Positions 41,401-46,866 of a DNA stretch of 64,000 nt are shown one piece after another. The notes below the pieces were generated by a model that saw nothing but the letters and a program-made list of their open reading frames with translations, ran no database searches and was not told where the DNA came from. The stretch comes from Hermatobates lingyangjiaoensis (taxonomy: Eukaryota; Arthropoda; Insecta; Hemiptera; Hermatobatidae): positions 305,673 through 369,672 of the forward strand of contig JAPFBL010000379.1 of assembly GCA_026182355.1 (NCBI GenBank), read 5' to 3'. How positions within the stretch are numbered: position 1 is the first letter of the stretch; each line of letters begins with the position of its first letter. A program made the position numbers and the translations under genes.

Positions 41401-42395
41401 ATACATTAAAGTTCCGTATAAATAGTTTACCATTCCTTACAGTAAAGTCTACTTCATATATCTCTAATACTATTCTCAAAACTAAATTATGAAATTTAGC
41501 ATCAAATACTATTATTTAGAACCATTTGAAGAAATTCACTTCCAGAATTTGAGAAATATATGAAAATAAACCATACCTGTTTTTACTGATAAATTTTTTT
41601 ATTATTTTTTATTTTAATTAGTTTCAATTGATGAATTTTTTATGTTTTCATTATGTTTCTTTATGTTTTCATTAAAGAACCATTTAAAAAAAATTTACTT
41701 CTAGAATGTTGGAGATGTTGAAAATTAACCATACCCGTTTTTATCTAAAATCTTTTTATCATTAGAAAAGTTCTAGAAGTAATTAATAATTTTAGGTTCT
41801 AGAATTATTAGGAATGATTTGAATAAATTTACTTCTGGAATGTTGGCATTGCATGAAAAGAAACAATACCTGTTATCATTTAAAACCATTTTATTATTAG
41901 AAGCTAGTATTATCTAGGTGCAAGAAGTAATTAATAATTCTAGATAATTATAGAATAAATAGGTTCTAGAATTATCTAGAACAATTTAAAGAACTTTAGT
42001 TCTAGAATGTTTGAAATATATGAAAATTAATCATACCAATTTTTATCTAAAAAGAATTTTATTATTAAAATATAGAATTATCTAGGTTTTAGAATTATTT
42101 TAGAATTATCTAGAACGATTTAAAGAACTTTAGTTCCAAATGTTGGAGATATGAAAATTAAGCATACCATTTTTATCTAAAAATAATAATATTATTAAAA
42201 TCTAGAATTATCTAGAACCATTGAAAGAAATTTTCTTTTAGAATTTGGGGGACGTATGAAAATAAAGCATACCTGTTTCTGTTCTACGTGAGGTTCCAAA
42301 GGCCGGGCCTCGGGGCGGGCAGCTTTTCTTTGCTGCCTTTTCCTTGGCCGACCCAGGTGAGCTTCCACCCATGATCTAAATTTCGTACCCAGCAT
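17500..42395 (-). CDS. Seven-exon gene for a Ser/Pro-rich coiled-coil protein, 936 aa
   Basis: Join on the minus strand: 42395-42273, 40766-40392, 39706-39447, 31272-30995, 23502-23404, 20304-18760, 17630-17500 (stop TGA). Every junction has AG/GT borders, and the phases match without exception (0, 0, 2, 1, 1, 1), giving 2811 nt, or 937 codons with the stop. Such agreement over six introns is strong evidence for a real gene. The product is hydrophilic, with no signal peptide or membrane segment: a basic N-terminus, a Ser/Gly/Tyr/Pro block, an acidic Asp/Ser segment (about 300-345), a long Ser/Asn-rich middle and a C-terminal coiled coil (about 894-928). I do not recognise the family; a cytoskeletal or signalling scaffold would fit but is inference. 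The start is the first ATG after an in-frame TGA; 5' UTR exons may lie upstream. Confidence 0.88.
17631..18759. other. Intron 6
   Basis: AT-rich intron of 1129 bp. It contains a small remnant of the family C terminus at about 18598-18680 (CTGTGTGGAGACACAATACTTT) and AT-only stretches. No further exon was seen. Confidence 0.6.
18760..20304 (-). CDS. Exon 6, the large exon (residues 379-894)
   Basis: Acceptor TTTTTTCCAG, then HIINNGHCTYHNFDK, followed by a basic stretch with RSQLRTQRRQRDSIGG and RCNKRHKRSITRKW that may act as a nuclear-localisation or membrane-binding patch (inference). The remainder is Ser/Asn/Lys-rich without recognised domains. Short basic Ser/Pro motifs such as FDPCDSPIRKMKINKL could be kinase or docking sites. 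It ends AGAG|GTAAAC in phase 1. At 1545 nt it is by far the longest open stretch in the window. Confidence 0.92.
20567..20818. mobile_element. PLE-type foldback in intron 5 with hammerhead-like cores
   Basis: Arms 20567-20685 and 20709-20818 are inverted copies around a 23-bp loop. Each contains CCCGATGACGAC, a short loop and GTCGAAA, then CGTTGTGAG; the first base of the expected CTGATGA is lost in this copy. Both arms carry the sequence that flanks the same core elsewhere. Confidence 0.7.
21270..21470 (+). repeat. 54-bp tandem repeat with GGGCTTATTTTCGGGG
   Basis: Three and a half copies, each with AGGGCTTATTTTCGGG, TATTCCAAAAAGTC and GAAAATCACTCT. A single related piece lies at 20478-20510. 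The motif resembles the ends of some animal DNA transposons that begin GGGCTTATTTTC, but I could not find a complete element. Confidence 0.8.
22240..22505 (+). mobile_element. PLE N-terminal coding fragment running into (TA)n
   Basis: The plus-strand frame reads KSLFRKLEKLMKKQVSA, then FNNICIQEGLLPIFTNI, and continues as a Tyr-Ile repeat that is only the translation of the TA microsatellite at 22454-22504. The same basic segment plus EGLLPxYTNI occurs at 9690, 25990, 32660, 49060 and 55280, always joined to TA repeats. Confidence 0.65.
22510..22640 (+). mobile_element. PLE-type terminus with CTGAAGA/GAAA-like core
   Basis: Contains GTGCTTGGTCTCCCTTTCTC, then CTCCTGAAGACGGATTGCCC and AAAATTTAAGTCTGTAAGTG. 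Copies at 26690-26880, 28670-28800, 53702-53965 and 54015-54145 keep GAAA after the stem. This copy has lost the G. Confidence 0.6.
22674..22905. mobile_element. PLE-type foldback (CTGACGA family)
   Basis: Arms of about 110 bp around a 9-bp centre contain ATGATCAAACCACAATAAG, AAGATCTTTCAACCGTAACA and TCTTCGTCAGAGTCAAAAAC. They are nearly identical to the ends of the PLE at 34623-35897. TA runs flank both sides. Confidence 0.75.
22965..23003 (-). ncRNA. Hammerhead-ribozyme-like motif
   Basis: On the minus strand: CCTC before CTGATGA, one extra base, stem GAC/GTC with a GATG loop, GAAA, then TATA and GAAGTGAG. The outer helix pairs with one C/A mismatch at its third position. The single extra nucleotide between CTGATGA and stem II departs from the standard hammerhead, so activity is uncertain. 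Confidence 0.4.
23130..23163 (-). ncRNA. Best hammerhead-ribozyme-like motif of the window
   Basis: Minus strand: helix I strand CTTC, core CTGATGA, one extra T, stem II GAC/GTC with GATT loop, GAAA, a very short helix III (TATT) ending in the cleavable triplet ATT, then GAAG, which pairs fully with CTTC. All core positions of a type I hammerhead except the extra base are present. Penelope-like elements are known to carry hammerhead motifs with short helix III, which matches this context. Confidence 0.45.
23195..23242 (+). ncRNA. Degenerate hammerhead-like motif, inverted partner
   Basis: CCTCCTGATGAAGATGATAA, then ATCAAAATATAGAAGTGAG: the inverted arm of the motif at 23130, with the conserved G of GAAA changed to A. 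Probably inactive. Confidence 0.35.
23404..23502 (-). CDS. Exon 5 (residues 346-379)
   Basis: A 99-nt exon: acceptor GTTATGCAG, reading GCSDLIYEPNGDLDFIDTGS then LADQGYTDTPIT, donor ACAG|GTAAAT. Both ends are phase 1, so skipping it keeps the frame; it could be a cassette exon. It was accepted because its phase and acidic composition fit both neighbours. Confidence 0.82.
24660..25330 (+). pseudogene. hAT transposon relic with transposase C-terminus
   Basis: The left end carries GTTCTCAAAGTGGGTTCCGC, typical of hAT terminal inverted repeats. From about 24855 the plus strand encodes ESLVSFWNYLIPEFPAIAKL, LLPFPTTYLCETGFSLETAI and TKYRSKLNAGANLRIKLS, the C-terminal hAT transposase block common to ZBED5-like proteins (LLPFPTTYLCE-GFS, KY-S-LN---LR--LS-I-P). 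A TAA replaces one codon after ETAI. Only the C-terminal ~75 codons remain between the ends, so it is a deleted derivative. A sister copy is at 46306-46690. Confidence 0.8.
25345..25625 (-). mobile_element. tRNA-derived SINE
   Basis: The tRNA-like head is at the right end on the minus strand (AGGTTACTCGAATGGCTTAT, then GAGTTCAATACC). The body has CACAGAATGAACATTCTGCA and TGTACAGGCTCGGGACCGAC, shared with the copies at 27255, 42835, 44165, 46895 and 61490. RNA polymerase III promoter boxes are decayed. Confidence 0.75.
25677..26050. mobile_element. PLE N-terminal inverted duplication flanked by TA runs
   Basis: Arms 25737-25845 and 25875-25995 are inverted copies around a 30-bp centre. Read outward, either arm encodes QLIYLVPQKWRKCIREIERF, then KVGIQFNKTCINEGLLPKYTN and ends in a TA microsatellite (25677-25735 left, 26029-26043 right). 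Two N-terminal coding segments facing away from each other is what is expected if reverse transcription switched strands. Confidence 0.7.
26690..26885. mobile_element. PLE-type foldback (CTGAAGA family)
   Basis: Inverted arms contain CACTTACAAACT, TTTCCGGGCAATCTGTCTTC on the left and CTGAAGACGGATTGCCCGGA on the right. The arms enclose a roughly 40-bp loop, and each has the CTC/GAG outer pairing around the core. Confidence 0.65.
27255..27555 (-). mobile_element. tRNA-derived SINE
   Basis: Begins on the plus side with TTAGGTTAGGTTAGGTTA (three TTAGG-like units, here just part of the SINE tail), then CAGTCCCACGAGAGAACACA, ACAATGAACATTCTACATTG and CGATGGCTTAACGTCC. Its minus-strand head has GGGGTTCAATACCC, a good B box. 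The frame at 27473-27670 is a shadow of this repeat. Confidence 0.8.
28005..28160 (-). mobile_element. Family D PLE terminus
   Basis: Contains GGTTCATATTAAACTTTCAT, AACGTTTCGATTTTTATTTA and AAACTTTTTCAAAGCCTG, the inverse of the GCCT-TGAAAAAG...GAAACGT terminus seen at 12100 and 29005. It ends in a TA run at 28160. Confidence 0.55.
28190..28400. mobile_element. PLE-type foldback with hammerhead-like cores
   Basis: Inverted arms carry CATAAACAGAAACATAAAAA, GACTCACTTTTCAATTTTTA and ACCGTAATGGCGGTCATCC. On the right arm, CTTCTCCTGAGGAC is followed by TACGGTC, AAAATATT and GAAAAGTGAG. The outer helix CTTCTC/GAAAAG pairs with one mismatch, but the GAAA is CAAAA, so the copy is likely inactive. 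Confidence 0.65.
28830..28985. mobile_element. Short CTGACGA-family foldback
   Basis: Inverted pair of CAATGATCAAACCACA...AAGATCTTAGTC ends, same family as 22674 and 34623, with an internal deletion (only AGATTGGGTTTTTGAC between the arms). It is preceded by a TA run at 28809-28828. Confidence 0.65.
29005..29280. mobile_element. Family D foldback
   Basis: Arms with CTAAAAAGGACAAATCG, CAAACTCTCATTGTCGACGT and ATAATCTTTTTCAAAGGCAA are inverted around an AT-rich centre at about 29145. It ends in TATATATATATATC. The frame of the arms corresponds to the 3' terminus of the PLE whose coding end is at 33187. Confidence 0.65.
30160..30260 (-). mobile_element. Family B PLE terminus
   Basis: Plus-strand text GTATTTACTCATTGTAGGGT, TGGTCTCCACATATAAAAAT and CATTTCGAACAAGTGTGTTC is the inverse of the family B end (GCCTGAGGAAGAACAC...TTCGAAACGC) also found at 44600-45010 and 56140-56590. 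Confidence 0.6.
30360..30605 (+). pseudogene. LINE C-terminal zinc-knuckle relic
   Basis: SDGLCRLC in one frame followed, after a one-base shift, by GETPLHLLTDC and GRCFG resembles the C-terminal Cys/His block (LCRLC----ET--HLL--C) found after the RT or RNase H domain in several non-LTR retrotransposon clades. The intact 61-codon frame that continues (30416-30601) ends normally at TAG. The clade cannot be fixed from this short piece. Confidence 0.55.
30995..31272 (-). CDS. Exon 4 (residues 253-346)
   Basis: Acceptor TTTATACAG. The first base completes a proline codon begun in exon 3. The exon encodes INKVKDGITTCSPIIGQPC, a seven-serine run made by a TCA microsatellite, then an acidic segment with LPNTSDFSDDEDATLNEML and TDILSDSDPTDYDDHSHD. 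It ends TGTAATG|GTATCT in phase 1. The acidic Ser/Asp composition suggests a region open to casein-kinase-type phosphorylation (inference). Confidence 0.87.
31900..32370. repeat. ~130-bp tandem array carrying a SINE A-box segment
   Basis: Four degenerate copies at about 31931, 32061, 32193 and 32329, each with CAAGC---TGGGCTACCCTGGCT, the inverse of the tRNA-like A-box region of the local SINE, joined to an AT-rich spacer. The head of a SINE was evidently captured and amplified with flanking AT DNA. Confidence 0.7.
32407..32466. repeat. (TA)n microsatellite
   Basis: About 28 TA units directly beside the PLE hairpin at 32471. Similar runs lie at 9719, 22454, 22653, 25677, 28809, 49084, 53318, 53690, 55300, 55523 and 57993, always at PLE borders. 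Confidence 0.95.
32471..32720. mobile_element. PLE N-terminal hairpin
   Basis: Arms of about 88 bp (32471-32560 and 32566-32655) are near-perfect inverted copies with almost no loop. The plus strand encodes QLNQDDWKLSRKYEKLLKRK, then IQFNTICIKEGLLPIYTNI before a TA run at 32700. A hairpin this tight would be hard to clone and could extrude as a cruciform. Confidence 0.75.
32740..33800 (-). mobile_element. 5'-truncated Penelope-like element
   Basis: Minus-strand unit: coding end with GIY-YIG domain (33187-33780), a roughly 340-bp 3' UTR, then a family D terminus (32740-32850: AGGCCTATGAAAAAGGTTTT, AAAACCGAAACGTCGGC). The truncated 5' side lies near 33785 at an ATATATAT junction. Confidence 0.75.
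33187..33780 (-). pseudogene. PLE GIY-YIG endonuclease C-terminal fragment
   Basis: Open frame of 218 codons on the minus strand (33843-33187), of which the first ~20 are not PLE-like. The rest is the C-terminal third of a Penelope-like polyprotein. FPYVEGLSQSIRKVF precedes the nuclease, whose first motif is LIY (residues 115-117, in place of GIY), followed by a CKDC zinc-binding pair, YYG (128-130, in place of YIG), Arg139 and Glu189 (LEMLYIK). These match the expected catalytic order GIY, YIG, R, E. The domain cuts DNA for retrotransposition. The reverse transcriptase is missing, so the copy is 5'-truncated although its remaining frame is unbroken, which suggests it is fairly young. Confidence 0.85.
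34608..34622. repeat. Target-site duplication, left copy
   Basis: ATAAATATCTAAATG, repeated exactly at 35898-35912 on the other side of the PLE. The uninterrupted paralogue near 62150-62170 has one related copy (TAAATGTCTAAATAG). Confidence 0.85.
34623..35897 (-). mobile_element. Penelope-like element with inverted ends
   Basis: A roughly 1275-bp insertion flanked by 15-bp direct repeats. Its two ends are inverted copies of about 205 bp (34623-34830 and 35660-35880), so part of the coding region is also present in reverse at the left end. Such inverted partial copies are typical of Penelope-like elements. The ends carry TCTTCGTCAGAGTC and its complement, i.e. the CTGACGA core. The right side has about 20 further bp (TTGTTTCACGTGTTTATGTG) that the left lacks. 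Confidence 0.85.
34864..35703 (-). CDS. PLE reverse-transcriptase tail plus GIY-YIG endonuclease (5'-truncated)
   Basis: Unbroken frame of 279 codons. The start methionine lies in the inverted end, so it is not the natural start. Residues ~18-60 (NFLDVLIHRLP, LRFSVYRKPMNVLAYVHFYS) are the segment just after the RT catalytic core; 61-165 are the connecting region (RNMFLRAFRVCSPEFLNEEI). GIY is at 169-171, followed by a CKNCHK zinc pair, YIG 182-184, Arg193 in KTRVKQH, and Glu242 in NIIESSLIKF: all expected GIY-YIG residues. The frame stops at TAG or just before. The catalytic RT core (YADD) is absent, so this copy cannot move by itself. Its frame and ends are intact, indicating a recent insertion inside intron 3 in the same orientation as the host gene. 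Confidence 0.85.
   Translation of the reverse strand: MKAQERTNVQKGMFGETNFLDVLIHRLPNELRFSVYRKPMNVLAYVHFYSSHPKNVKISVFRNMFLRAFRVCSPEFLNEEINNIRSIALSLKYPSSYIDLALKGAKKTFSNTSTEPLLLSNSIVLPYHESLDPLPRLAKQLDFNIVFSNRNNVGNMLIKNSPSELESAGIYKIPCKNCHKIYIGQTGKSLKTRVKQHQYNVSRQEKSSALFLHIKNENHHIDWTGAKFITYEKSMLLRNIIESSLIKFNRSNIINISNGLFKLDTFVTRAIASSKRVDS
35898..35912. repeat. Target-site duplication, right copy
   Basis: ATAAATATCTAAATG, identical to 34608-34622. Confidence 0.85.
38069..39050. repeat. ~118-bp direct repeats flanking 750 bp
   Basis: Positions 38069-38185 and 38932-39050 share GATTTGCATAACTGTATTTC, CATCAGTATATTTCAA and GCGAACCTCTCTAAATACAT-like text with few differences. Between them lie a minus-strand SINE fragment (about 38395-38470, TACGTAAGCGACTGGGCTAC), an unassigned block and a C run at 38724-38738. 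A local duplication is more likely than an LTR pair, since no TG/CA ends or primer-binding site were seen. Confidence 0.65.
39145..39457 (-). repeat. 40-bp array repeating the exon 3 splice donor
   Basis: Eight units of 38-40 bp. The unit nearest the exon contains the true exon 3/intron 3 border. On the minus strand each reads ...GTCTAGTCC|GTAAGTCATCC-TAAGGTCTA. Donor hexamers from the exon outwards are: GTAAGT (true, 39446-39441), ATAAGT (39406-39401), GTAAGT (39366), GTAAGT (39326), GTAAGT (39286), GTAAGT (39246), GTAGGT (39208) and GTAAAT (39168). The last 11 bases of the exon are included in the unit. Confidence 0.92.
39447..39706 (-). CDS. Exon 3 (residues 167-253)
   Basis: Acceptor TATTTATTACAG; the exon reads SQKKLASAVHRRAESFDDGN, then a Gly/Arg/Pro segment and a Ser-rich DDSSSTLSS stretch. 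It ends in phase 2 at AGTCC|GTAAGT, a consensus donor. Read-through past the donor meets TAA at once because the GTAA of the donor supplies the stop (CCG TAA). The last 11 exonic bases and the donor are repeated seven more times in the adjoining intron. Confidence 0.87.
39856..40072. mobile_element. Small foldback related to 7726-8373
   Basis: Within intron 2. The left end CCGCCATACCTCGTGGAACG with TTTTGGACGTTGTGCATCTT and the right end CACAAGGTATGACAGAG mirror the outer parts of the element at 7726. The interior is too short to code. Confidence 0.45.
40392..40766 (-). CDS. Exon 2 (residues 42-166)
   Basis: Acceptor TTTGAATCTAG precedes an exon of exactly 125 codons. It starts acidic (DTDKEVGQEEEDTVGSLQV), then has SPESAYSTGYSTDGTSPG and PPEYYINPKTGKHY, a five-proline run, and an Arg/Ser/Pro-rich end. 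The Tyr/Ser/Gly block and the PEYYI-PKTGKHY stretch look like conserved short motifs and would be the best query for identifying the family. The donor is AAG|GTTTGA, the weakest of the gene. Confidence 0.85.
40767..42272. other. Intron 1
   Basis: 1506 bp. The half next to exon 1 is the degenerate donor-copy array; 40767-41500 is AT-rich without a recognised feature. Confidence 0.6.
41505..42290 (-). repeat. Degenerate tandem array repeating the exon 1 splice donor
   Basis: Six irregular copies (105-167 bp apart). On the minus strand each has a TAAAAA--GGTATG-TT-ATTTTCATA block followed by a CCAACATTCTAGAA-type block and TCTAGAA-rich sequence. The copy at 42272 is the true exon 1 donor (AACAG|GTATGC). 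Others place GT at 42167 (AATG|GTATGC), 42036 (ATTG|GTATGA), 41869 (AACAG|GTATTG), 41734 (ACGG|GTATGG) and 41576 (AACAG|GTATGG). Confidence 0.8.
42273..42395 (-). CDS. Exon 1 of the seven-exon gene (residues 1-41)
   Basis: Begins MLGTKFRSWVEAHLGRPRKR and is strongly basic to about residue 31, then ends at CAG|GTATGC in phase 0. An in-frame TGA lies four codons before the ATG, so this methionine is the likely start unless a cryptic acceptor is used. The donor is the parent of a row of look-alike donors further into intron 1. The exon is GC-rich compared with its surroundings, as expected for coding DNA here. Confidence 0.82.
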
Positions 42396-42834
42396 TCTCT
42401 CCCATCACAAATAGGCAACCCGCTGCATCTCTACCCAGCCTCTTACTACCTTTGCCGGCATAACAAATCCATGACTCCTAATGTGATTGCATAAATACTC
42501 CGCAAGTCCAAAGGCAGCTTATTTCATGTATGGATATAAATGATCTGAAACAAAACAAAAAGTATATTAATGAAAAATGCTATCTCTATCTATTTTTTAG
42601 GTAGTTAAATTGCAAGTAAAATGCAAAAGAATAAAACAAATTATAAATACCTATTGTTGAGTTTTTTGTGCACCATGTTTTTGAGAATCATAATCATCTT
42701 AGCATTCTCATTATGGATTAAGGATGTAAGAACAGATATATAGCAATAATGTCTGATAGTCAAGCAGGAATCAAAGCATTTATCCTAAAGAATTTGAATA
42801 CAAATTGATCAATATTTATACTTAATTGAAGGGA

Positions 42835-43105
42835 TGAGTGTAACCGAGTGTTAACGAGCGGGTCTCTGGTCTGGTAGATCTGGGGTTTAATACCCTCTCT
42901 GACCATGGATTTAAACATAATGAAGAAATGTGATCACATCATCCCTCGAAAAGGACGTTTGTTCATCGGCCTCGAGCATGTACATTTATCAGGTACTTGT
43001 TAATGATCCCTATTTTACAAAACACGTAAGTTAGGCAAAATGTGGGACTCTAAATGTAGAAAGTTAATTGTGTGGTATCACAAAGGGCTAATGTTTTCTC
43101 GTCGG
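42835..43105 (+). mobile_element. tRNA-derived SINE
   Basis: Head with GTAACCGAGTGTTAACGAGC and TCTGGGGTTTAATACCC (decayed B box). The body contains TATCAGGTACTTGTTAATGA and GTGTGGTATCACAAAGGGC, and it ends TTTTCTCG shortly before the 130-bp satellite. Confidence 0.75.
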
Positions 43106-44011
43106 AATACCATTAACTAACCTATGAGCCCTACACACTATTAAAGATAAGCAAACAGTCCATTATCAGTGAGTAAAGAAAAAGAGACAAAATCGTTCCA
43201 AACAACGTTCTCCATCAAGTTCTAAAGAAAGATAGACTACCACCAACCAACCTACGAGCCCTACACAATATTAAAGATAAGAAAACAGTCCATTATCTGT
43301 GAGTGAAGAAAAAGAGATAAAGTCGTTCCAAACTACGTTCTCCATCAAGTTCTAAAGAAAGATAGACTACCATTAACCAACCTACGAGCCGTACACACTA
43401 TTAAAGATAAGCAAACAGTCCATTATCATTGAGTAAAGAAAAAGAGATAAAGTCGTTCCAAACTACGTTCTCCATCAAGTTCTAAAGAAAGATAGACTAC
43501 CATTAACTAACCTACGAGTCCTAAACACTATTAAAGATAAGCAAACAGTCCATTATCTGTGAGTGAAGAAAAAGAGATAAAGTCGTTCCAAACTACGTGC
43601 TCCATCAAGTTCTAAAGAAAGATAGACTACCATTAACCAACCTACGAGCCCTACACACTATTAAAGATAAGCAAACAGTCCATTATCAGTGAGTAAAGAA
43701 AAAGAGACAAAGGCGTTCCAAACTACGTTCTCCATCAAGTTCTAAAGAAAGATAGACTACCATCAACCAACCTACGAGACCTACACACTATTAAAGATAA
43801 GCAAACAGTCCATTATCAGTGAGTAAAGAAAAAGAGACAAAGGCGTTCCAAACTACGTTCTCCATCAAGTTCTAAAGAAAGATAGACTACCATTAACCAA
43901 CCTACGGGCCCTACACACTATTAAAGATAAGCAAACAGTCCATTATCAGTGAGTAAAGAAAAAGAGACAAAGGCGTTCCAAACTACGTTCTCCATCAAGT
44001 TCTAAAGAAAG
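43106..44011. repeat. 130-bp satellite, seven copies
   Basis: Head-to-tail units with starts at 43121, 43251, 43381, 43511, 43641, 43771 and 43901, exactly 130 bp apart. Each has CCTACGAGCCCTACACACTA, GCAAACAGTCCATTATC and CAAGTTCTAAAGAAAG. Copies are 95% or more alike by eye. It lies 0.7-1.6 kb upstream of exon 1. Its minus strand has CTATCTTTCTTTAG, an acceptor-like sequence, in each unit. Confidence 0.95.
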
Positions 44012-44164
44012 GCTGCTTTAATATCAGCTCAGAGATTTATTTTATATGCAATACACTCATCCACTGTTGTCCAGCCTTCAAACAGTGGATTGGCGCCCTC
44101 TTCCTGCATCAGTATTGCTTTTTGTTGACATACATAAAGTTTTCTGTCCAAACTAAACTTCAAA

Positions 44165-44472
44165 AGTAGGTTATGTTAGGGTGCAATGGCAGGCAGTCCC
44201 ACGAGAGAACTCACATATTCCGAACTTTAGCATTTTTTCATTTCATATAATGAACATTTTACGTTGGGAGTTGTGATTAGGGTGGGAATCTTTAACGAGT
44301 ATCTGACATTGTACTGGCTCGAAACCGATGGCTTAAGATCCTTTCAGAGAGGCGACGTGCTAATATTTTTTTCACCTTCTGCGTGAAGAAACCGAGGGCC
44401 AGATTGGTTACTGAACCCCGGATCAGTCAATCCGAGGCAAATACACAAGCCACTGGGCTACCTTGGACCTTT
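44165..44472 (-). mobile_element. tRNA-derived SINE, nearly full length
   Basis: Minus strand: GTCCAAGGTAGCCCAGTGGC as A box region, GGGGTTCAGTAACC as B box, then the shared body ending near GGCAGTCCCACGAGAGAAC. The best-preserved head among the minus-oriented copies. Confidence 0.8.
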
Positions 44473-44599
44473 CTTATTGTACATGGTTGGATATATTTTT
44501 TTTTAGGCTTTTAAGAAGAAACATTTAATTCGAAAGTTCTTTCTTTTGCCAAAAAATATTTACAATATTAGTTTATTTCTTATTCACATTATGCAAATC

Positions 44600-45015
44600 T
44601 CATTGTAGGGCAAAAAGCTAATGAAATAGTCTCCACATATAAAAATTTAATAGTATAAACAACGCGTTTCGAACATGTAGTGTTCTTCTTCTGGCATTAA
44701 TTAAGGGTGAGCGTCTGTTGTACCACAAACTTTCAACCTTACTTAATGCCTGAAGAAGGGCACTACGTGTTCGAAATGCATTGTTTATACTATTAAATTT
44801 CTATATGTGTGGACTATTTCTCTAGCTTTTTACCTTAGAATGAGTAAATACCACAAAATAACTGATGTTCTACAGTTATATCACAGACACTCATCCTTAC
44901 TTAATGCCTGAAGAAGAACACTACGTGTTCGAAACGGGTTGTCTATACGATTAAATTGTTATATGTGGAGATCATTTCATTAGCTTTTTACCCTACAATG
45001 AGTAAATACCACAAA
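44600..45015. mobile_element. Family B PLE foldback, three arms
   Basis: One inverted and two direct copies of the family B end: CTCATTGTAGGGCAAAAAGC (44601), AATGCCTGAAGAAGGGCACT (44738) and AATGCCTGAAGAAGAACACT (44903). The second and third are tandem, each with GTGTTCGAAA and TATACGATTAAAT-type text. Confidence 0.7.
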
Positions 45016-45719
45016 ATAACTAATTGCACTACCTTAGAATTACGCAAATCTATTTTTCGTGCTTTAAGCGTTTAATAATTTTAAACAATTAGAATTATTA
45101 AAATTCTTTTAAAATAGCTAAATTTTAAATTAATATATTTAAATTAATCATAACTATTTAATTAATAAAAGGTTTTTGGTATAAAGGTTTGAGAGGGCTT
45201 TCAAGGAGTTTGTTTTGGTTTTGCGATTGCTCAACTGCATTGGAATTGCAGTGTAGAAAGTTATTTTAATGAGAGTCTTTGGCGGTAAGTGAATGTGGAC
45301 GTGATACGAATAAAGGGCTGGTCCTTTCCGCTTGTCTTGGACAACCCAAGCCCTTCTCACTTACCCTTTGGGATTACATTCCATCCTGAGTTTGTCCTAC
45401 AGACATTTTTTTTCTTTCAACCACTGCTATTGTATTTAAGATAAAAAAAAAAAAATAGCTTCAACTGGGGTTTTCAATTATTTTTTTGTGTGTCGCTTAC
45501 TTTTTATTTTCATGTCGTCTTTGTAAAAGGTTAATCCTATTCCTTGACGTTATTCTTCTATAAATAGTAACTTAGAATCTCACTGATATTAACAAATTAT
45601 AGAAAGATTAAAATTTATTATGAATGAAATAACAAAAGTTTATCAAATTTATGTTTATGTAAGCTTCAAAAATTGATTGGAATGGGATAAACAAACATTA
45701 TGATTTCTACACTATCGAC
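45016..45719. other. AT-rich DNA, no gene seen
   Basis: The frame at 45154-45360 (minus) has no domain and resembles repeat-derived coding; no support. Confidence 0.4.
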
Positions 45720-45770
45720 GCGTTTCAAACATTAGTGTTCATCTTCAGGTAATATATGACTTAGTAAAGC
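45710..45770 (-). mobile_element. Family C PLE terminus
   Basis: CGACGCGTTTCAAACATTAG then TGTTCATCTTCAGG, the inverse of CTGAAGATGAACAC---GTTTGAAACGCG. 45770-46300 beyond it shows only AT-rich sequence. Confidence 0.55.
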
Positions 45771-46305
45771 AGTGTGGAGCGTTCAAGGTATCATATGAAA
45801 CTTGTATATATGGTAGTATGTAGGGTACATACATTTGTTATTGTTATAGAACAACATGCTCCACCATTGCATGCATTAAAATCTTCAAAGGTACACAATA
45901 ATCCTTATTAAATTATGATAATGAAGCTTAACAATTATAATAATTAATAATGATGATAATAACGAAAATATAATATAATGTAAAATCTAAATTAATGTAA
46001 TACTAAGCAATAATAATGATCACGATGATATAAAGCAACACTACTAACAAAATAATAACAATACAATGATGGTATATGTACTGTATGTACAGGGTACATA
46101 CCGTAATGAGTAGTAGACACTACTGTAGCATTATATAGTAATTAAAGTGATGGTTTCTATGATAAATAGTGTCCTATGTATTTTCGACCTTTGGTATTCT
46201 GAACTGTAAGCAAAACAGAAAAGAGGAATGTTTTTCTGAAAGGTTTAGTTAGGATTGGTATGGAGAACAGTAAATTATTAATACCATACATATGCAGTAC
46301 AGCAG

Positions 46306-46690
46306 AGTTTTTCAAACTTTTTTTCGACGCGGAACCCTTTTTGGTTCCAGTACCTTTCCTGGGAACCCCCGATTCTAATGATTTCATACAATCATAATAT
46401 AAATATTTTCATGTGCCTTTTTAAATAGTATGTATGTTTAAAAAGAAATAAAAAAGTAATATTACTGCAATGCGTATTTTTCGAATAAAAATTCAAAACT
46501 AAAAGATTTTAATTTTTATATTTTCGACAAGTGCATAACATATAAAACAGAATTACTAGTAATTTTAACACGGAGTTTGTTTTGTAATCATTTTTGGATT
46601 AATAGTTGAGAGTTTGATTCTCAAGTTAGTCCAGCATTAAGTCTACTTCGGTATTTGGTTTCTATGGCAGTTTAAAGGGGAGGGAATTAC
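46306..46690 (-). pseudogene. hAT relic, 3' half
   Basis: Minus-strand sister of 24660-25330: encodes TKYRSRLNAG, frame-shifted after that relative to NLRIKLS, and ends with a TIR-like GTTCCGCGTCGAAAAAAAGT and GTTTGAAAAACTCTGCTG. Both copies share the long AT-rich 3' UTR (TTGAATTTTTATTCGAAAAA). Confidence 0.75.
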
Positions 46691-46866
46691 GGAATAAAAC
46701 AAGGAGCAGAAATTATGATACAATATGAATGAAATTAATATTTTACACAAAAAAGGGATTTCATAGTGTAGATTTACCCTATTGTTTGGTAGCAATTACT
46801 TACTTGGAATTATTTACTATAAAATAGTTGTAATGACCTGCACTCAACTTCTTTTTTTATTTATTG

